DNA of 64,000 bases from Microbacterium sp. Leaf159 (GTDB lineage Bacteria; Actinomycetota; Actinomycetes; Actinomycetales; Microbacteriaceae): positions 50,989-114,988 of the forward strand of contig NZ_LMOU01000001.1 in the NCBI RefSeq assembly GCF_001423615.1, written 5' to 3'. Below the pieces are notes generated by a model. The model was not told where the DNA came from. It made no database searches and worked only from the letters and a program-made list of their open reading frames with translations. A program made the translations under genes and the position numbers. Each line of letters opens with the position of its first letter. The first letter of the stretch is position 1. Positions 37,392 to 46,547 of this stretch are shown here, in pieces.

Positions 37392-38696
37392 TTGCGCACG
37401 ATCGATCTGCGGGGGCGCGAGCTCTCGCCGGCTGACATGCTCGCGGCCGTGCCGCGAGCCACGCAGGCACGCGCCGAGGCACTCGACACCGCGGCGCGGA
37501 TCGTCGAGGACGTGCATGCGCGCGGCGAAGAGGCGCTCCGGGAGCAGGCCGGCAGATTCGACCGCGTCTCCGGCCACGAACTCCGAGTGCCGGCCCAGCA
37601 CATCGCCGATGCCCTCGAGGTCCTGGCACCGGAGGTCCGTGCTGCGCTCGAGGAGGCGATCCGTCGGGTGCGCATCGCCTCGGCCGCCCAGGTGCCCGCC
37701 CCCCAGGTCACCGAGATCGGCGCCGGTGCCACCATCACCCAGCGCTGGCAGCCGGTGCACCGCGCGGGCGTCTACATCCCCGGAGGCAAGGCGGTGTATC
37801 CGTCGAGCGTCATCATGAACGTCGTCCCGGCACAGGTGGCCGGAGTCGAGCAGATCGCGCTCGCATCCCCTCCGCAGGCGGACCAGGCCGGACGCGTCCA
37901 CCCGACGATCCTCGCAGCGGCCGGGCTCCTCGGCATCACGGAGGTCTATGCGATGGGCGGGGCGGGGGCAATCGGGGCGTTCGCACACGGTGTCGCCGGC
38001 ATCGGCCTCGATCCGGTCGATGTGCTGTCGGGGCCGGGAAACAACTACGTCGCGTCGGCGAAGAGGGCTGTGGCCGGCGTCGTCGGCACGGATTCCGAGG
38101 CCGGGGCCACCGAGATCCTCGTCGTCGCGGACTCGGCCGCAGACCCGCGACTGATTGCCGCCGACCTCGTGAGCCAGGCAGAGCACGACGAGCAGGCGTC
38201 GGCGGTCCTCGTGACCGATTCTGAGGAGCTCGCGGACCGCGTGGTGTCCGAGGTCGCCCGGCAGGCCGCCTCGACGCGCCACGCCACCCGCGTGGCTGCA
38301 GCGCTCGACGGCCCGCAGTCCGCGATCGTTCTCGTCGACGACCGCGCGATGGCCACCGCGTTCAGCAACGCCTACGCGCCGGAGCACCTGGAGCTGCACC
38401 TCGAGGATGCCGAGGCCGCGGCAGAGTCGTTCACCAGCGCCGGTGCCGTCTTCGTGGGAGACCAGACGCCCGTCAGCCTCGGGGACTACATGGCGGGCAG
38501 CAACCATGTCCTCCCCACCGGGGGACAGGCGCGCTATGCACCCGGCCTCGGCGCCTACACGTTCCTCCGCCCGCAGCAGGTCATCTCGTACGATCGCGCA
38601 GCCCTCGCCGAAGTCCGTGCCGGAGTCGTCGCACTCGCCAACACCGAGGTGCTTCCCGCGCACGGTGAGGCGATCGAGGCTCGTTTCACGGCGTAG
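37392..38696 (+). CDS. hisD: Histidinol dehydrogenase
   Basis: HisD (434 aa) oxidises histidinol to histidine in two NAD-dependent steps using zinc. The characteristic [24 protein letters not shown] and the catalytic [11 protein letters not shown] (Glu-His pair) are present, and the C-terminal domain supplies a zinc His. The TTG start follows the previous gene by 2 bp. The rest of the his operon is not here. Its TAG stop forms part of the nrdR -10 box. Confidence 0.95.
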   Translation: MRTIDLRGRELSPADMLAAVPRATQARAEALDTAARIVEDVHARGEEALREQAGRFDRVSGHELRVPAQHIADALEVLAPEVRAALEEAIRRVRIASAAQVPAPQVTEIGAGATITQRWQPVHRAGVYIPGGKAVYPSSVIMNVVPAQVAGVEQIALASPPQADQAGRVHPTILAAAGLLGITEVYAMGGAGAIGAFAHGVAGIGLDPVDVLSGPGNNYVASAKRAVAGVVGTDSEAGATEILVVADSAADPRLIAADLVSQAEHDEQASAVLVTDSEELADRVVSEVARQAASTRHATRVAAALDGPQSAIVLVDDRAMATAFSNAYAPEHLELHLEDAEAAAESFTSAGAVFVGDQTPVSLGDYMAGSNHVLPTGGQARYAPGLGAYTFLRPQQVISYDRAALAEVRAGVVALANTEVLPAHGEAIEARFTA

Positions 38697-38699
38697 GAT
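38694..38699 (+). promoter_or_regulatory. -10 box (TAGGAT) for nrdR, overlapping the hisD stop codon
   Basis: TAGGAT begins with the hisD TAG stop and lies 7 nt before the nrdR ATG. Confidence 0.6.
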
Positions 38700-38706
38700 C
38701 GGTCAG

Positions 38707-39177
38707 ATGCACTGCCCCTTCTGCCGTCACTCGGACTCTCGGGTCATCGACTCCCGCACCAGCGACGACGGTCTGTCGATCCGCAGGCGACGGCAGTGCC
38801 CCGAGTGCGGCGGTCGATTCACGACGACCGAGACGGCGAGCCTCAACGTCATCAAGCGGTCGGGCGTCATGGAGCCGTTCAGCCGCGAGAAGGTCATCTC
38901 CGGTGTGCGCAAGGCCTGTCAGGGCCGACCAGTGACCGAGGCCGACCTGGCCATCCTCGCCCAGCGGGTGGAGGAAGCAGTGCGACAGACCGGTGTCTCG
39001 CAGCTCGACACGAACGAGATCGGGCTCGCGATCCTCGGTCCGCTCCGCGATCTCGACGAGGTCGCCTACCTGCGGTTCGCGAGCGTCTATCAGGCGTTCG
39101 ACTCGCTCGAGGACTTCGAGAGCGCGATCACCGATCTCCGCGCCGACCACGTGAAGCCGGAGCCCGTCGACCGGTAA
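38707..39177 (+). CDS. nrdR: Transcriptional repressor NrdR
   Basis: NrdR (156 aa) is a nucleotide-sensing repressor of ribonucleotide reductase genes. The N-terminal zinc ribbon has the two cysteine pairs (CPFC and CPEC), followed by an ATP-cone domain ([20 protein letters not shown]). The ATG lies 7 nt behind TAGGAT, with no ribosome binding site. The regulated nrd genes are not in this window. Confidence 0.96.
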   Translation: MHCPFCRHSDSRVIDSRTSDDGLSIRRRRQCPECGGRFTTTETASLNVIKRSGVMEPFSREKVISGVRKACQGRPVTEADLAILAQRVEEAVRQTGVSQLDTNEIGLAILGPLRDLDEVAYLRFASVYQAFDSLEDFESAITDLRADHVKPEPVDR

Positions 39178-39180
39178 TCT
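39175..39180 (+). promoter_or_regulatory. -10 box (TAATCT) for pyrD, overlapping the nrdR stop codon
   Basis: TAATCT begins with the nrdR TAA stop and lies 7 nt before the pyrD ATG. Confidence 0.6.
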
Positions 39181-39187
39181 GGCAGGG

Positions 39188-40210
39188 ATGTATCCGCTGC
39201 TCTTTCGCGCTGTCCTGTCGCGCTTCGACCCCGAGTTCGCCCACCACGCCGGGATGGCGGTGATTCGCGTACTCGGTGTGCCCCCGTTCTCCTGGGCGAC
39301 ACGCGCGCTCACGAAGCCCGACCCGTCGCTGCGCGTCGAGGCGCTCGGCCTGACCTTCTCGTCGCCGTTCGGTATCGCCGCGGGCTTCGACAAGAACGCG
39401 ATCGGTGTGCGCGGGCTCGCAGCGCTCGGCTTCGGTCACGTCGAGGTCGGCACCGTGACGGCGATCCCGCAGGAGGGCAACCCCAAGCCTCGGCTCTTCC
39501 GGCTCGTCGCCGACCGTGCCGTCATCAACCGCATGGGCTTCAACAACGAGGGTGCGGATGCTGCCGCGCGGCGACTCGCGAAGTTGCGCAGAGGAGCCCC
39601 TGACACGGTGATCGGCGTCAACATCGGCAAGAGCCGGGTCGTCGACGTCGAAGACGCGACAGCCGACTACGTCGCGTCCGCGACCAGGCTCGCACCGCTC
39701 GCCGACTACCTGGCGGTCAACGTGTCGTCGCCCAACACGCCCGGCCTTCGAGGCCTGCAGGCCGTCGAGACCCTGGCACCGCTGTTGAGGGCCGTGCGCG
39801 CGGCATCGGGATCCACGCCGCTGCTCGTCAAGATCGCACCCGACCTCCCGGACGACGAGATCACGGCGATCGCGAAGCTCGCCGTCGACGAGGGACTCGC
39901 GGGGATCATCGCGCACAACACGACGATCAGCCGCGAAGGCCTCACCACGGACGTGGCGACCGTCGAGGCGGCGGGGGCCGGCGGCCTCTCCGGTGCGCCC
40001 CTCAAGGAGCGTTCGCTGCAGGTCCTGCGACTCGTCCGTACCGCTGTCCCCGAGGACTTCTGTGTGATCGCCGTCGGGGGAGTGGAGACCCCTGCGGACG
40101 TGCAGGAGCGACTCGCCGCCGGGGCGACCCTCGTGCAGGGATACACGGCCTTCCTGTACCGCGGCCCGTTCTGGGGGCGCGAGCTCAACAGGGGACTCGT
40201 GCGCGGCTGA
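39188..40210 (+). CDS. pyrD: Dihydroorotate dehydrogenase (quinone), class 2
   Basis: The 340-residue FMN enzyme oxidises dihydroorotate and passes electrons to the quinone pool. An N-terminal membrane-associating helix (class 2) precedes the barrel; FGIAAGFDKN and NVSSPNTPGLRGLQ (the catalytic Ser loop) and GGVETPADV are visible. It uses the same quinone pool as the cytochrome bcc complex encoded further on. A hairpin follows at the convergent junction. Confidence 0.95.
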   Translation: MYPLLFRAVLSRFDPEFAHHAGMAVIRVLGVPPFSWATRALTKPDPSLRVEALGLTFSSPFGIAAGFDKNAIGVRGLAALGFGHVEVGTVTAIPQEGNPKPRLFRLVADRAVINRMGFNNEGADAAARRLAKLRRGAPDTVIGVNIGKSRVVDVEDATADYVASATRLAPLADYLAVNVSSPNTPGLRGLQAVETLAPLLRAVRAASGSTPLLVKIAPDLPDDEITAIAKLAVDEGLAGIIAHNTTISREGLTTDVATVEAAGAGGLSGAPLKERSLQVLRLVRTAVPEDFCVIAVGGVETPADVQERLAAGATLVQGYTAFLYRGPFWGRELNRGLVRG

Positions 40211-40227
40211 AACCGCCGAGAACGCAG

Positions 40228-40267
40228 AAGAGGCGTCTCGTGCTCGTGAGAGCAGGAGACGCCTCTT
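40228..40267. terminator. Terminator between pyrD and the DUF3043 gene
   Basis: AAGAGGCGTCTC and GAGACGCCTCTT form a 12-bp stem with an inner TGCT/AGCA stem. It lies between convergent genes. Confidence 0.85.
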
Positions 40268-40281
40268 GCGCGTGACGGGTG

Positions 40282-40869
40282 TCAGGCGGGGTAGTCGCCG
40301 CGCTTGACCTGAGCCTTCGGCAGGCGCATGAAGCGCATCTGCAGCGACCGCATGGCGGCGTACCAGCCGAGGCCGCGCTCCATGCGCTCCTGGCCGAACT
40401 TCGCTGCGATCTTGCGCTTGACGCGGAAGCCGAGCAGGACCATGCCGCCGATCGCGAGGATCAGGTAGGCCATCATGACCAGGTAGGCCCAGCCGGCGAT
40501 GGCGAAACCGCCGATCGCGAGGTTTGCGGGGAGCAGCGAGATGAGGATCACGAGCACCATCACGCCCATCACGAACTCCGCGGGGTGCCATCCGGCGTCC
40601 ACGTAGTCTCGCACCCAGCGGCGCTGCGGGCCCTTGTCACGGGCGGGGAGGAACTTCTCCTCACCGGCGGCGAGACCTGCCTGCGCGCGGTTGCGCCGCT
40701 CGTTCAGCTCGGCGCGGGCTGCGGCCTTGGCCTCCTTGGTGTTCGCGACGAGAGGGCGTCTGCGTGCGGCTTCCTGCTCGGCCCGGGTCGGCGTCGGGCG
40801 TCCCTTGCCCGAGCCTGGCGTCTCGGAGGCGTCGTCGTTCGTCGGAGGGGAGACAGGGGAAGTGGCCAC
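40282..40869 (-). CDS. DUF3043 family membrane protein
   Basis: The 195-residue protein has a basic, disordered N-terminal half (Lys/Arg/Ala/Pro-rich, about 1-95), the conserved RRWVRDYVDAGWHPAEF motif, and two hydrophobic segments (about 103-125 and 128-148) before a basic C-terminus. DUF3043 proteins are found in actinobacteria and have no assigned role. It starts with GTG (40869) and is divergent from the M20 peptidase. Confidence 0.85.
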   Translation of the reverse strand: MATSPVSPPTNDDASETPGSGKGRPTPTRAEQEAARRRPLVANTKEAKAAARAELNERRNRAQAGLAAGEEKFLPARDKGPQRRWVRDYVDAGWHPAEFVMGVMVLVILISLLPANLAIGGFAIAGWAYLVMMAYLILAIGGMVLLGFRVKRKIAAKFGQERMERGLGWYAAMRSLQMRFMRLPKAQVKRGDYPA

Positions 40870-40888
40870 GAGGTTCCTCGGTTCGGTG

Positions 40889-40903
40889 AAGGTGGATCAC
40901 CTT
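40889..40903. promoter_or_regulatory. AAGGTG-GAT-CACCTT dyad between divergent genes
   Basis: A perfect inverted repeat with 6-bp arms overlaps the upstream edge of the M20 -10 box and lies in the control region of both genes. A repressor site is possible. Confidence 0.45.
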
Positions 40904-40908
40904 AAGAT
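40903..40908 (+). promoter_or_regulatory. -10 box (TAAGAT) for the M20 peptidase, leaderless
   Basis: TAAGAT, 7 nt, then ATG at 40916. Confidence 0.6.
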
Positions 40909-40915
40909 TACTCGC

Positions 40916-42337
40916 ATGACATCTCCTGCCCAGCCCGGTGACCAGAATCTGTCCAGCGAGCGCGAACCTGCGGTCCTCGAAGCGGCATCGACAGGCTTCC
41001 CTGCGGCGCTGAGCGACCTCGGTCGGCTCGTGCGCATCCCCGGCATGGCCTGGCCGGCTTTCGACCAGACGCAGTTGGAGCGCAGCTCTGAGGCCGTCGC
41101 CGCTCTGGCGACCGACACCGGAATCTTCGACGAGGTCCGCATCCTCCGGGCGGCGATCCCCGGAACCGACGAGCACGGGCAGCCGGCGGTGCTCGCCACA
41201 CGTGCCGCGCGCAACGGCAAGCCCACCATCCTGCTCTACGCGCACCACGACGTGCAGCCTCCGGGTGACGACGCGCTGTGGGAGACACCGCCGTTCGAGC
41301 CGACCGTTCGCGGCGGACGCCTGTACGGGCGCGGAGCGGCAGACGACAAGGCCGGCATCATGGCGCACATCGCCTCGATCCGCGCGGTCGCCGAGGTGAT
41401 CGGCGACGATCTCGAACTGGGAATCGCGATGTTCATCGAGGGCGAGGAGGAGTACGGATCGCGCTCGTTCGCCCAGTTCCTCGCGGACAACAAGGAGGCG
41501 CTGCGCGCAGACGCCATCGTGGTCGCCGACTCCGGCAACTGGGACTCGGTCACGCCGGGGCTGACGGTGTCTCTGCGTGGGAACGCGCGATTCACTGTGC
41601 GGGTGCGCACTCTCGACCACGCATCCCACTCGGGGATGTTCGGCGGAGCGGTGCCCGACGCGATGATGGCGACGGTCAAGATGCTCTCCACCCTGTGGAA
41701 CGACGACGGCTCGGTCGCGGTCGAGGGGATGACGGAGCGGGATGCTCCCACGCCCGAGTACGGCGAGGAGACCCTCCGCGATGAGGCAGGACTCCTCCCC
41801 GGTACCTCGCCGATCGGGGACGGCACGATCCTCAGCCGGATCTGGAACAAGCCGGCCGTCACCGTCATCGGCATCGACGCGACGAGCGTCGAGGCGGCGT
41901 CCAACACGCTGCTTCCCGAGGTCACGGTCGTCGTGAGCGCCCGCGTGGCCCCCGGCCAGTCCGGGGAGGAGGCGTACGCCGCCCTCGAGGCGCACCTGCG
42001 CGCGCACGCGCCTTTCGGCGCAGAGCTGTCGTTCTCCGATGTCGACCTGGGCAACGGATTCCTGGTGGACACGAGCGGCTGGGCCGTCGCACTCACGCGC
42101 GACGCGATGCGCGACGGCTACGGCGTCGCACCGATCGATCTCGGTGTCGGCGGATCCATCCCCTTCATCGCCGATCTGGTGCGGGAGTTCCCTGCCGCGC
42201 AGATCCTGGTCACCGGCGTGGAGGACCCGCACTCCAGGGCGCACAGCCCCAACGAATCCTTGCACCTCGACACCTTCCGCCACGCGGTCGCCACCGAGGC
42301 CCTTCTCCTCTCCCGCATGAACGACATCATCATCTGA
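40916..42337 (+). CDS. M20 family metallopeptidase (dipeptidase)
   Basis: The 473-residue hydrolase has the M20 two-domain form. Zinc-site motifs are seen: LLYAHHDVQPPGD (metal His and Asp), GRGAADDKAG (bridging Asp), EGEEEYGS (catalytic Glu pair) and a late VEDPHSRAHSPNE with a metal His. The lid/dimerisation domain lies in between. Members cleave dipeptides or N-acyl amino acids; the substrate is open. The ATG at 40916 follows TAAGAT. Confidence 0.92.
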   Translation: MTSPAQPGDQNLSSEREPAVLEAASTGFPAALSDLGRLVRIPGMAWPAFDQTQLERSSEAVAALATDTGIFDEVRILRAAIPGTDEHGQPAVLATRAARNGKPTILLYAHHDVQPPGDDALWETPPFEPTVRGGRLYGRGAADDKAGIMAHIASIRAVAEVIGDDLELGIAMFIEGEEEYGSRSFAQFLADNKEALRADAIVVADSGNWDSVTPGLTVSLRGNARFTVRVRTLDHASHSGMFGGAVPDAMMATVKMLSTLWNDDGSVAVEGMTERDAPTPEYGEETLRDEAGLLPGTSPIGDGTILSRIWNKPAVTVIGIDATSVEAASNTLLPEVTVVVSARVAPGQSGEEAYAALEAHLRAHAPFGAELSFSDVDLGNGFLVDTSGWAVALTRDAMRDGYGVAPIDLGVGGSIPFIADLVREFPAAQILVTGVEDPHSRAHSPNESLHLDTFRHAVATEALLLSRMNDIII

Positions 42338-42359
42338 GCCCGTTCCGCCCGCCGGAGGG

Positions 42360-42365
42360 TAAAAT
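42360..42365 (+). promoter_or_regulatory. -10 box (TAAAAT) for erpA
   Basis: TAAAAT, close to the consensus, lies 43 nt before the ATG and leaves a leader with the AAGGAG ribosome binding site. Confidence 0.55.
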
Positions 42366-42408
42366 CGAGTCACCAGCCGTGCGAGCGCGGCCCGTCACAA
42401 GGAGCGAC

Positions 42409-42774
42409 ATGAGCGACACCACACTGACTGCAGCAGAGACCACCCAGGCACACGGCGTGAAGCTGACCGACGCCGCGGCCACGAAGGTCAAGAACCTCCT
42501 CGAGCAGGAAGGCCGTGACGACCTGCGTCTGCGCGTCGCCGTCCAGCCCGGTGGATGCTCGGGCCTGATCTACCAGCTCTACTTCGACGAGCGCTACCTC
42601 GAGGGCGACGAGACCGTCGACTTCGACGGCGTAGAGGTCATCATCGACAACATGAGCGTCCCGTATCTCGACGGCGCATCCATCGACTTCAAGGACACGA
42701 TCTCGGAGCAGGGCTTCACGATCGACAACCCCAACGCCGCGGGCAGCTGCGCCTGTGGAGACAGCTTCCACTGA
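42409..42774 (+). CDS. erpA: Iron-sulfur cluster insertion protein (A-type carrier)
   Basis: This 121-residue A-type carrier transfers Fe-S clusters to apoproteins. The three conserved cysteines are in GGCSGL and the CAC near the C-terminus (SCACGDSF). AAGGAG precedes the ATG. It lies just before the cox genes and near the Rieske protein, a possible client, but that is inference. Confidence 0.92.
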   Translation: MSDTTLTAAETTQAHGVKLTDAAATKVKNLLEQEGRDDLRLRVAVQPGGCSGLIYQLYFDERYLEGDETVDFDGVEVIIDNMSVPYLDGASIDFKDTISEQGFTIDNPNAAGSCACGDSFH

Positions 42775-42829
42775 TCCGAACCCCTCCGCCAACCTGCGTG
42801 GTTGGCATGAATCAGGTGTGAGGTTGCCC

Positions 42830-42835
42830 TAGACT
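42830..42835 (+). promoter_or_regulatory. -10 box (TAGACT) for ctaC-ctaD-ctaF
   Basis: TAGACT lies 5 nt before an in-frame GTG (42841) and 35 nt before the preferred GTG (42871) with AAAGG upstream. Confidence 0.55.
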
Positions 42836-42870
42836 TGGGTGTGCCCTGTCCGCAATCTGAAAGGTGCATC

Positions 42871-43773
42871 GTGCCCTCGAAACGCCGCCTTCGTTGGGCC
42901 GCTCTTCCTCTGGGAGTAGTGGCAGCCGTGGCCCTGGCGGGATGTACTGCCACTGAGCTGAACGGTTACCTCCCGGGCTTCGTGGAGGGTGAGCCTGCGG
43001 CCACCAACCAGACCGAGCGCGTGTCCTCGCTCTGGGTGAACTCCTGGATCGTCCTCCTCGCCGTCGGCGTGATCACCTGGGGCCTGATGGCCTGGGCCGC
43101 GATCGCATACCGTCGCCGCAAGGGACAGACCGGCCTGCCGGTGCAGATGCGCTACAACATGCCGATCGAGATCTTCTACACGATCGTGCCGCTCATCCTG
43201 GTGCTGGGAATGTTCTTCTTCACCGCTCGCGACCAGAGCGCGATCGAGGCGAAGTGGGATGACCCCGACGTCGAGATCACCGCGATCGCCAAGCAGTGGG
43301 CGTGGGACTTCCAGTACGACGGCGAAGAAGAGGACAACTCCGACGCCGTCTGGACCATGGGCATCCAGGCTCAGCCCGACGCCGCCGGCAACATCGACCA
43401 GGCGCAGCTTCCGACCCTGGTGCTGCCGGTGGACCAGAAGGTCACCATCAACCTGCAGTCGCGCGATGTCATCCACTCGTTCTGGATCATCGACTTCCTC
43501 TACAAGAAGGACATGTACATCGGGAAGGACAATTCCTGGTCCTTCATCCCGACGCGCGTCGGCGAGTACGCCGGCAAGTGCGCCGAGCTGTGTGGTGAGT
43601 ACCACTCGATGATGCTGTTCAACGTCAAGGTCGTCGAACAGGACGAGTACGACGCCTACCTCCAGTCGCTCGAGGAGGAAGGCAACACCGGCGACATCAC
43701 GGATGCGTACGACCGTCTGTCGAACTTCCCGGGCACCACCGCAACGACCGACTCCGAGGAAGGAGAGGAGTAA
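42871..43773 (+). CDS. ctaC: Cytochrome c oxidase subunit II
   Basis: CtaC (300 aa) carries the CuA centre that accepts electrons for the aa3 oxidase. A lipoprotein-type signal (ending LAGC near residue 25) is followed by two membrane segments and a cupredoxin domain with CAELCGEYHSMM and an upstream His (VIHSFWI) as CuA ligands. I choose GTG 42871 because AAAGG precedes it and the signal peptide is then of normal size; GTG 42841 is possible. First of a three-gene ctaC-ctaD-ctaF operon. Confidence 0.95.
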   Translation: MPSKRRLRWAALPLGVVAAVALAGCTATELNGYLPGFVEGEPAATNQTERVSSLWVNSWIVLLAVGVITWGLMAWAAIAYRRRKGQTGLPVQMRYNMPIEIFYTIVPLILVLGMFFFTARDQSAIEAKWDDPDVEITAIAKQWAWDFQYDGEEEDNSDAVWTMGIQAQPDAAGNIDQAQLPTLVLPVDQKVTINLQSRDVIHSFWIIDFLYKKDMYIGKDNSWSFIPTRVGEYAGKCAELCGEYHSMMLFNVKVVEQDEYDAYLQSLEEEGNTGDITDAYDRLSNFPGTTATTDSEEGEE

Positions 43774-43776
43774 GCC

Positions 43777-45510
43777 ATGTCGACAACTGAAGCCCCCCGC
43801 ACCGACGAGGCCCCCCGCTCCCGACCCACGACTCTGCCCGCACGCCAGGCCGCTCTCATGAGCTCCTCGCGCGTCGAGCAGAAGGGCAACATCGTCGTCA
43901 AGTGGATCACCTCCACCGACCACAAGACGATCGGGTACATGTACCTCATCGCCTCGGTGCTGTTCTTCCTCCTCGGTGGCGTGATGGCCCTCGTCATCCG
44001 TGCAGAGCTGTTCGCGCCCGGGATGCAGATCATCCCGACGAAGGAGCAGTACAACCAGCTCTTCACGATGCACGGCACGATCATGCTGCTGATGTTCGCG
44101 ACGCCGCTCTTCGCCGGCTTCGCGAACGCGATCCTGCCGCTGCAGCTCGGAGCGCCCGACGTCGCGTTCCCGCGTCTGAACGCCTTCGCGTTCTGGCTCT
44201 TCCTCTTCGGTTCCACGATCGCCGTGGCCGGCTTCCTCACGCCTCAGGGCGCCGCGTCGTTCGGATGGTTCGCCTATCAGCCCCTCGCGAGCGCCTCGTT
44301 CTCGCCGGGTGTGGGCGGAAACCTGTGGATGGTCGGCCTCGGCATCTCGGGCTTCGGAACCATTCTCGGAGCGGTGAACTTCATCACCACGGTGATCACG
44401 ATGCGTGCCCCCGGTATGACGATGTGGCGTATGCCGATCTTCTCGTGGAACACGCTCATCACGAGCCTCCTGATCCTGATGGCCTTCCCGGTGCTCGCAG
44501 CTGCGATCTTCGCCGCGGCAGCAGACCGCATCCTCGGCGCGCACATCTACGACCCGGCCAACGGCGGCGTCCTGCTCTGGCAGCACCTGTTCTGGTTCTT
44601 CGGTCACCCCGAGGTCTACATCATCGCCCTGCCGTTCTTCGGCATCGTGTCGGAGATCTTCCCGGTGTTCAGCCGCAAGCCGATCTTCGGATACAAGACC
44701 CTGGTCTACGCGACGATCGCCATCGCGGCGCTCTCGGTCGCGGTGTGGGCCCACCACATGTACGTCACGGGTTCCGTGCTCCTGCCGTTCTTCGCCCTGA
44801 TGACCATGCTCATCGCGGTGCCGACGGGTGTGAAGATCTTCAACTGGATCGGAACGCTCTGGCGAGGATCCGTGACGTTCGAGACGCCGATGGTGTTCGC
44901 ACTCGGCTTCCTCGTGTCGTTCGTCTTCGGTGGTCTGACCGGCGTCATCCTCGCGGCTCCGCCGCTGGACTTCGCGCTGTCCGACTCCTACTTCGTGGTC
45001 GCTCACTTCCACTACGTGGTCTTCGGCACGGTCGTGTTCGCGATGTTCGCCGGCTTCTACTTCTGGTGGCCGAAGTGGACCGGACGCATGCTCAACGAGC
45101 GCCTCGGCTACGTGCACTTCTGGATGCTGTTCATCGGCTTCCACATGACGTTCCTCATCCAGCACTGGCTGGGCGTCGACGGCATGGTCCGTCGCTACGC
45201 GGACTACTCGGCGGCAGACGGTTGGACCTGGCAGAACCAGGTGTCGACGATCGGTGCGATCATCCTCGGTGCGTCGATGCTGCCGTTCTTCCTGAACGTC
45301 TGGATCACGGCGCGCAAGGCACCCAAGGTCACGGTCAACGACCCGTGGGGCTACGGTGCGTCGCTCGAGTGGGCGACGTCGTGCCCGCCGCCGCGTCACA
45401 ACTTCACGTCGATCCCGCGCATCCGCAGCGAGCGTCCTGCATTCGACCTGAACCACCCCGAGGCGGCGGAGTTCACGCCTGCCGCCCCCGGCGAGCGAGA
45501 GGGCCACTGA
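43777..45510 (+). CDS. ctaD: Cytochrome c oxidase subunit I
   Basis: CtaD (577 aa) is the catalytic core with heme a, heme a3 and CuB. Twelve membrane segments carry the ligands: HGTIM (heme a), the HPEVY loop in [10 protein letters not shown] (CuB His cross-linked to Tyr), the HH pair in WAHHMYVTG and HFHYVVFG (heme a3 and heme a). It begins 3 bp after ctaC, with an AGGAGAGGAG ribosome binding site. Confidence 0.97.
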   Translation: MSTTEAPRTDEAPRSRPTTLPARQAALMSSSRVEQKGNIVVKWITSTDHKTIGYMYLIASVLFFLLGGVMALVIRAELFAPGMQIIPTKEQYNQLFTMHGTIMLLMFATPLFAGFANAILPLQLGAPDVAFPRLNAFAFWLFLFGSTIAVAGFLTPQGAASFGWFAYQPLASASFSPGVGGNLWMVGLGISGFGTILGAVNFITTVITMRAPGMTMWRMPIFSWNTLITSLLILMAFPVLAAAIFAAAADRILGAHIYDPANGGVLLWQHLFWFFGHPEVYIIALPFFGIVSEIFPVFSRKPIFGYKTLVYATIAIAALSVAVWAHHMYVTGSVLLPFFALMTMLIAVPTGVKIFNWIGTLWRGSVTFETPMVFALGFLVSFVFGGLTGVILAAPPLDFALSDSYFVVAHFHYVVFGTVVFAMFAGFYFWWPKWTGRMLNERLGYVHFWMLFIGFHMTFLIQHWLGVDGMVRRYADYSAADGWTWQNQVSTIGAIILGASMLPFFLNVWITARKAPKVTVNDPWGYGASLEWATSCPPPRHNFTSIPRIRSERPAFDLNHPEAAEFTPAAPGEREGH

Positions 45511-45513
45511 GCC

Positions 45514-45948
45514 ATGCGCGACAACGTCATTCTCTGGTGGATCCTGACCGCGTTCTTCGCACTGGTCGGCGTCGTCTACACCGGCTGGCACATCCTGGCG
45601 ACTCCGTCGGAGAACTTCGCCGAGCGGATCGAATGGGTCGGCACCGTGGCGCTGTTCTTCGCAGCCTTCATGGGCGCGCTGATCGCGTTCTACCTCGATC
45701 GCACGCACAAGGCGCAGAACGGTGAGCTGCCGGAAGACATCCTGACCAGCGACATCGACGACGGTGACCCCGAGCTCGGCGAGTTCAGCCCGTGGTCCTG
45801 GTGGCCGCTGGTTCTGGCCGCGTCTGCTGCGGTGTTCGTGGTCGGACTCGCGGTCGGTCACTTCCTGCTCCCGATCGGCCTCGCGATCTTCGTGGTCGCG
45901 ATCGTCGGCTGGGTGTACGAGTACTACCGCGGCAACTTCGCCCGCTGA
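45514..45948 (+). CDS. ctaF: Cytochrome c oxidase subunit IV
   Basis: CtaF (144 aa) is the actinobacterial subunit IV. Four membrane segments are seen (about residues 4-24, 35-55, 92-110 and 113-135), the last ending in WVYEYYRGNFAR, typical of the family. It follows ctaD by 3 bp and closes the operon. Confidence 0.92.
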   Translation: MRDNVILWWILTAFFALVGVVYTGWHILATPSENFAERIEWVGTVALFFAAFMGALIAFYLDRTHKAQNGELPEDILTSDIDDGDPELGEFSPWSWWPLVLAASAAVFVVGLAVGHFLLPIGLAIFVVAIVGWVYEYYRGNFAR

Positions 45949-45955
45949 GCGTCAT

Positions 45956-45993
45956 GAAGAAGGCCCCTGGGATCCGTCCCAGGGGCCTTCTTC
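45956..45993 (+). terminator. Terminator after ctaF
   Basis: A perfect 17-bp stem (GAAGAAGGCCCCTGGGA and complement) with a 4-nt loop, 7 nt after the ctaF stop. Confidence 0.92.
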
Positions 45994-46041
45994 GTCGTAT
46001 CCCGCGCACGCCGTCCCGCAGGTCGTGGGCCCGGGCGAGGT

Positions 46042-46461
46042 CTAGGCGTTCGTGCGCACCCGCGCCACACCGGTGAGCGGATCGACCGGGCGGTGGTGCA
46101 CGCCGTCCGCGTCCTCCACCGGATAGCCCTCGCGAACCCAGTACTCGAAGCCACCGATCATCTCGCGCACGTCGTACCCGAGTGCGGCGAACTCCCTGGC
46201 GCCCTTCGCGCCGGCATTGCAGCCAGGGCTCCAGCAGTAGACGACGACCGCGGCATCGGCGGGGACCTCGGCCGGAGCTCGGGTCGCGATCTCGCTGTAG
46301 TGCATGTGGACGGCTCCCGAGACGTGTCCCTGGGCCCAGGCCTCGTCGGCGCGGACGTCGATGACGACGACGTCCTCGCCGGCCTTCAGCGCGGCGTGGA
46401 CGTCGCTGGCGTCGGTCTCGTAGGCGAGTTTGGCGGCATAGTACTCAGCGCGATCGATCAT
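46042..46461 (-). CDS. Rhodanese-like domain protein
   Basis: The 139-residue protein has a single rhodanese domain with VIDVRADEAWAQGHVSGA and the active-site loop YCWSPGCNAGAKG. Rhodaneses move sulfane sulfur; substrate is unknown. The ATG has TAGGCT 6 nt upstream on the minus strand, so it is probably leaderless and independent of the GNAT/RidA pair. Confidence 0.88.
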   Translation of the reverse strand: MIDRAEYYAAKLAYETDASDVHAALKAGEDVVVIDVRADEAWAQGHVSGAVHMHYSEIATRAPAEVPADAAVVVYCWSPGCNAGAKGAREFAALGYDVREMIGGFEYWVREGYPVEDADGVHHRPVDPLTGVARVRTNA

Positions 46462-46467
46462 GATCCG

Positions 46468-46473
46468 AGCCTA
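46468..46473 (-). promoter_or_regulatory. -10 box (TAGGCT) for the rhodanese gene, leaderless
   Basis: On the minus strand TAGGCT, then CGGATC, then ATG at 46461. Confidence 0.6.
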
Positions 46474-46486
46474 GGGAGACGTCGTG

Positions 46487-46521
46487 CGGTGCGCCCTCAT
46501 CATCCTGACGAGGGCGCACCG
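46487..46521 (-). terminator. Terminator of the RidA-GNAT operon
   Basis: CGGTGCGCCCTC and GAGGGCGCACCG form a perfect 12-bp stem with an 11-nt loop, 26 nt after the GNAT stop. Confidence 0.75.
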
Positions 46522-46547
46522 GATTCCGCCAAAATCGAAGCGGCCGT

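Noticed and set aside
42829..45861. 1010-codon minus-strand frame opposite ctaC-ctaD-ctaF
   Set aside because: Same cause; the product is Arg/Asp/His/Glu-rich with no recognisable fold, while the plus strand encodes clear cytochrome oxidase subunits.
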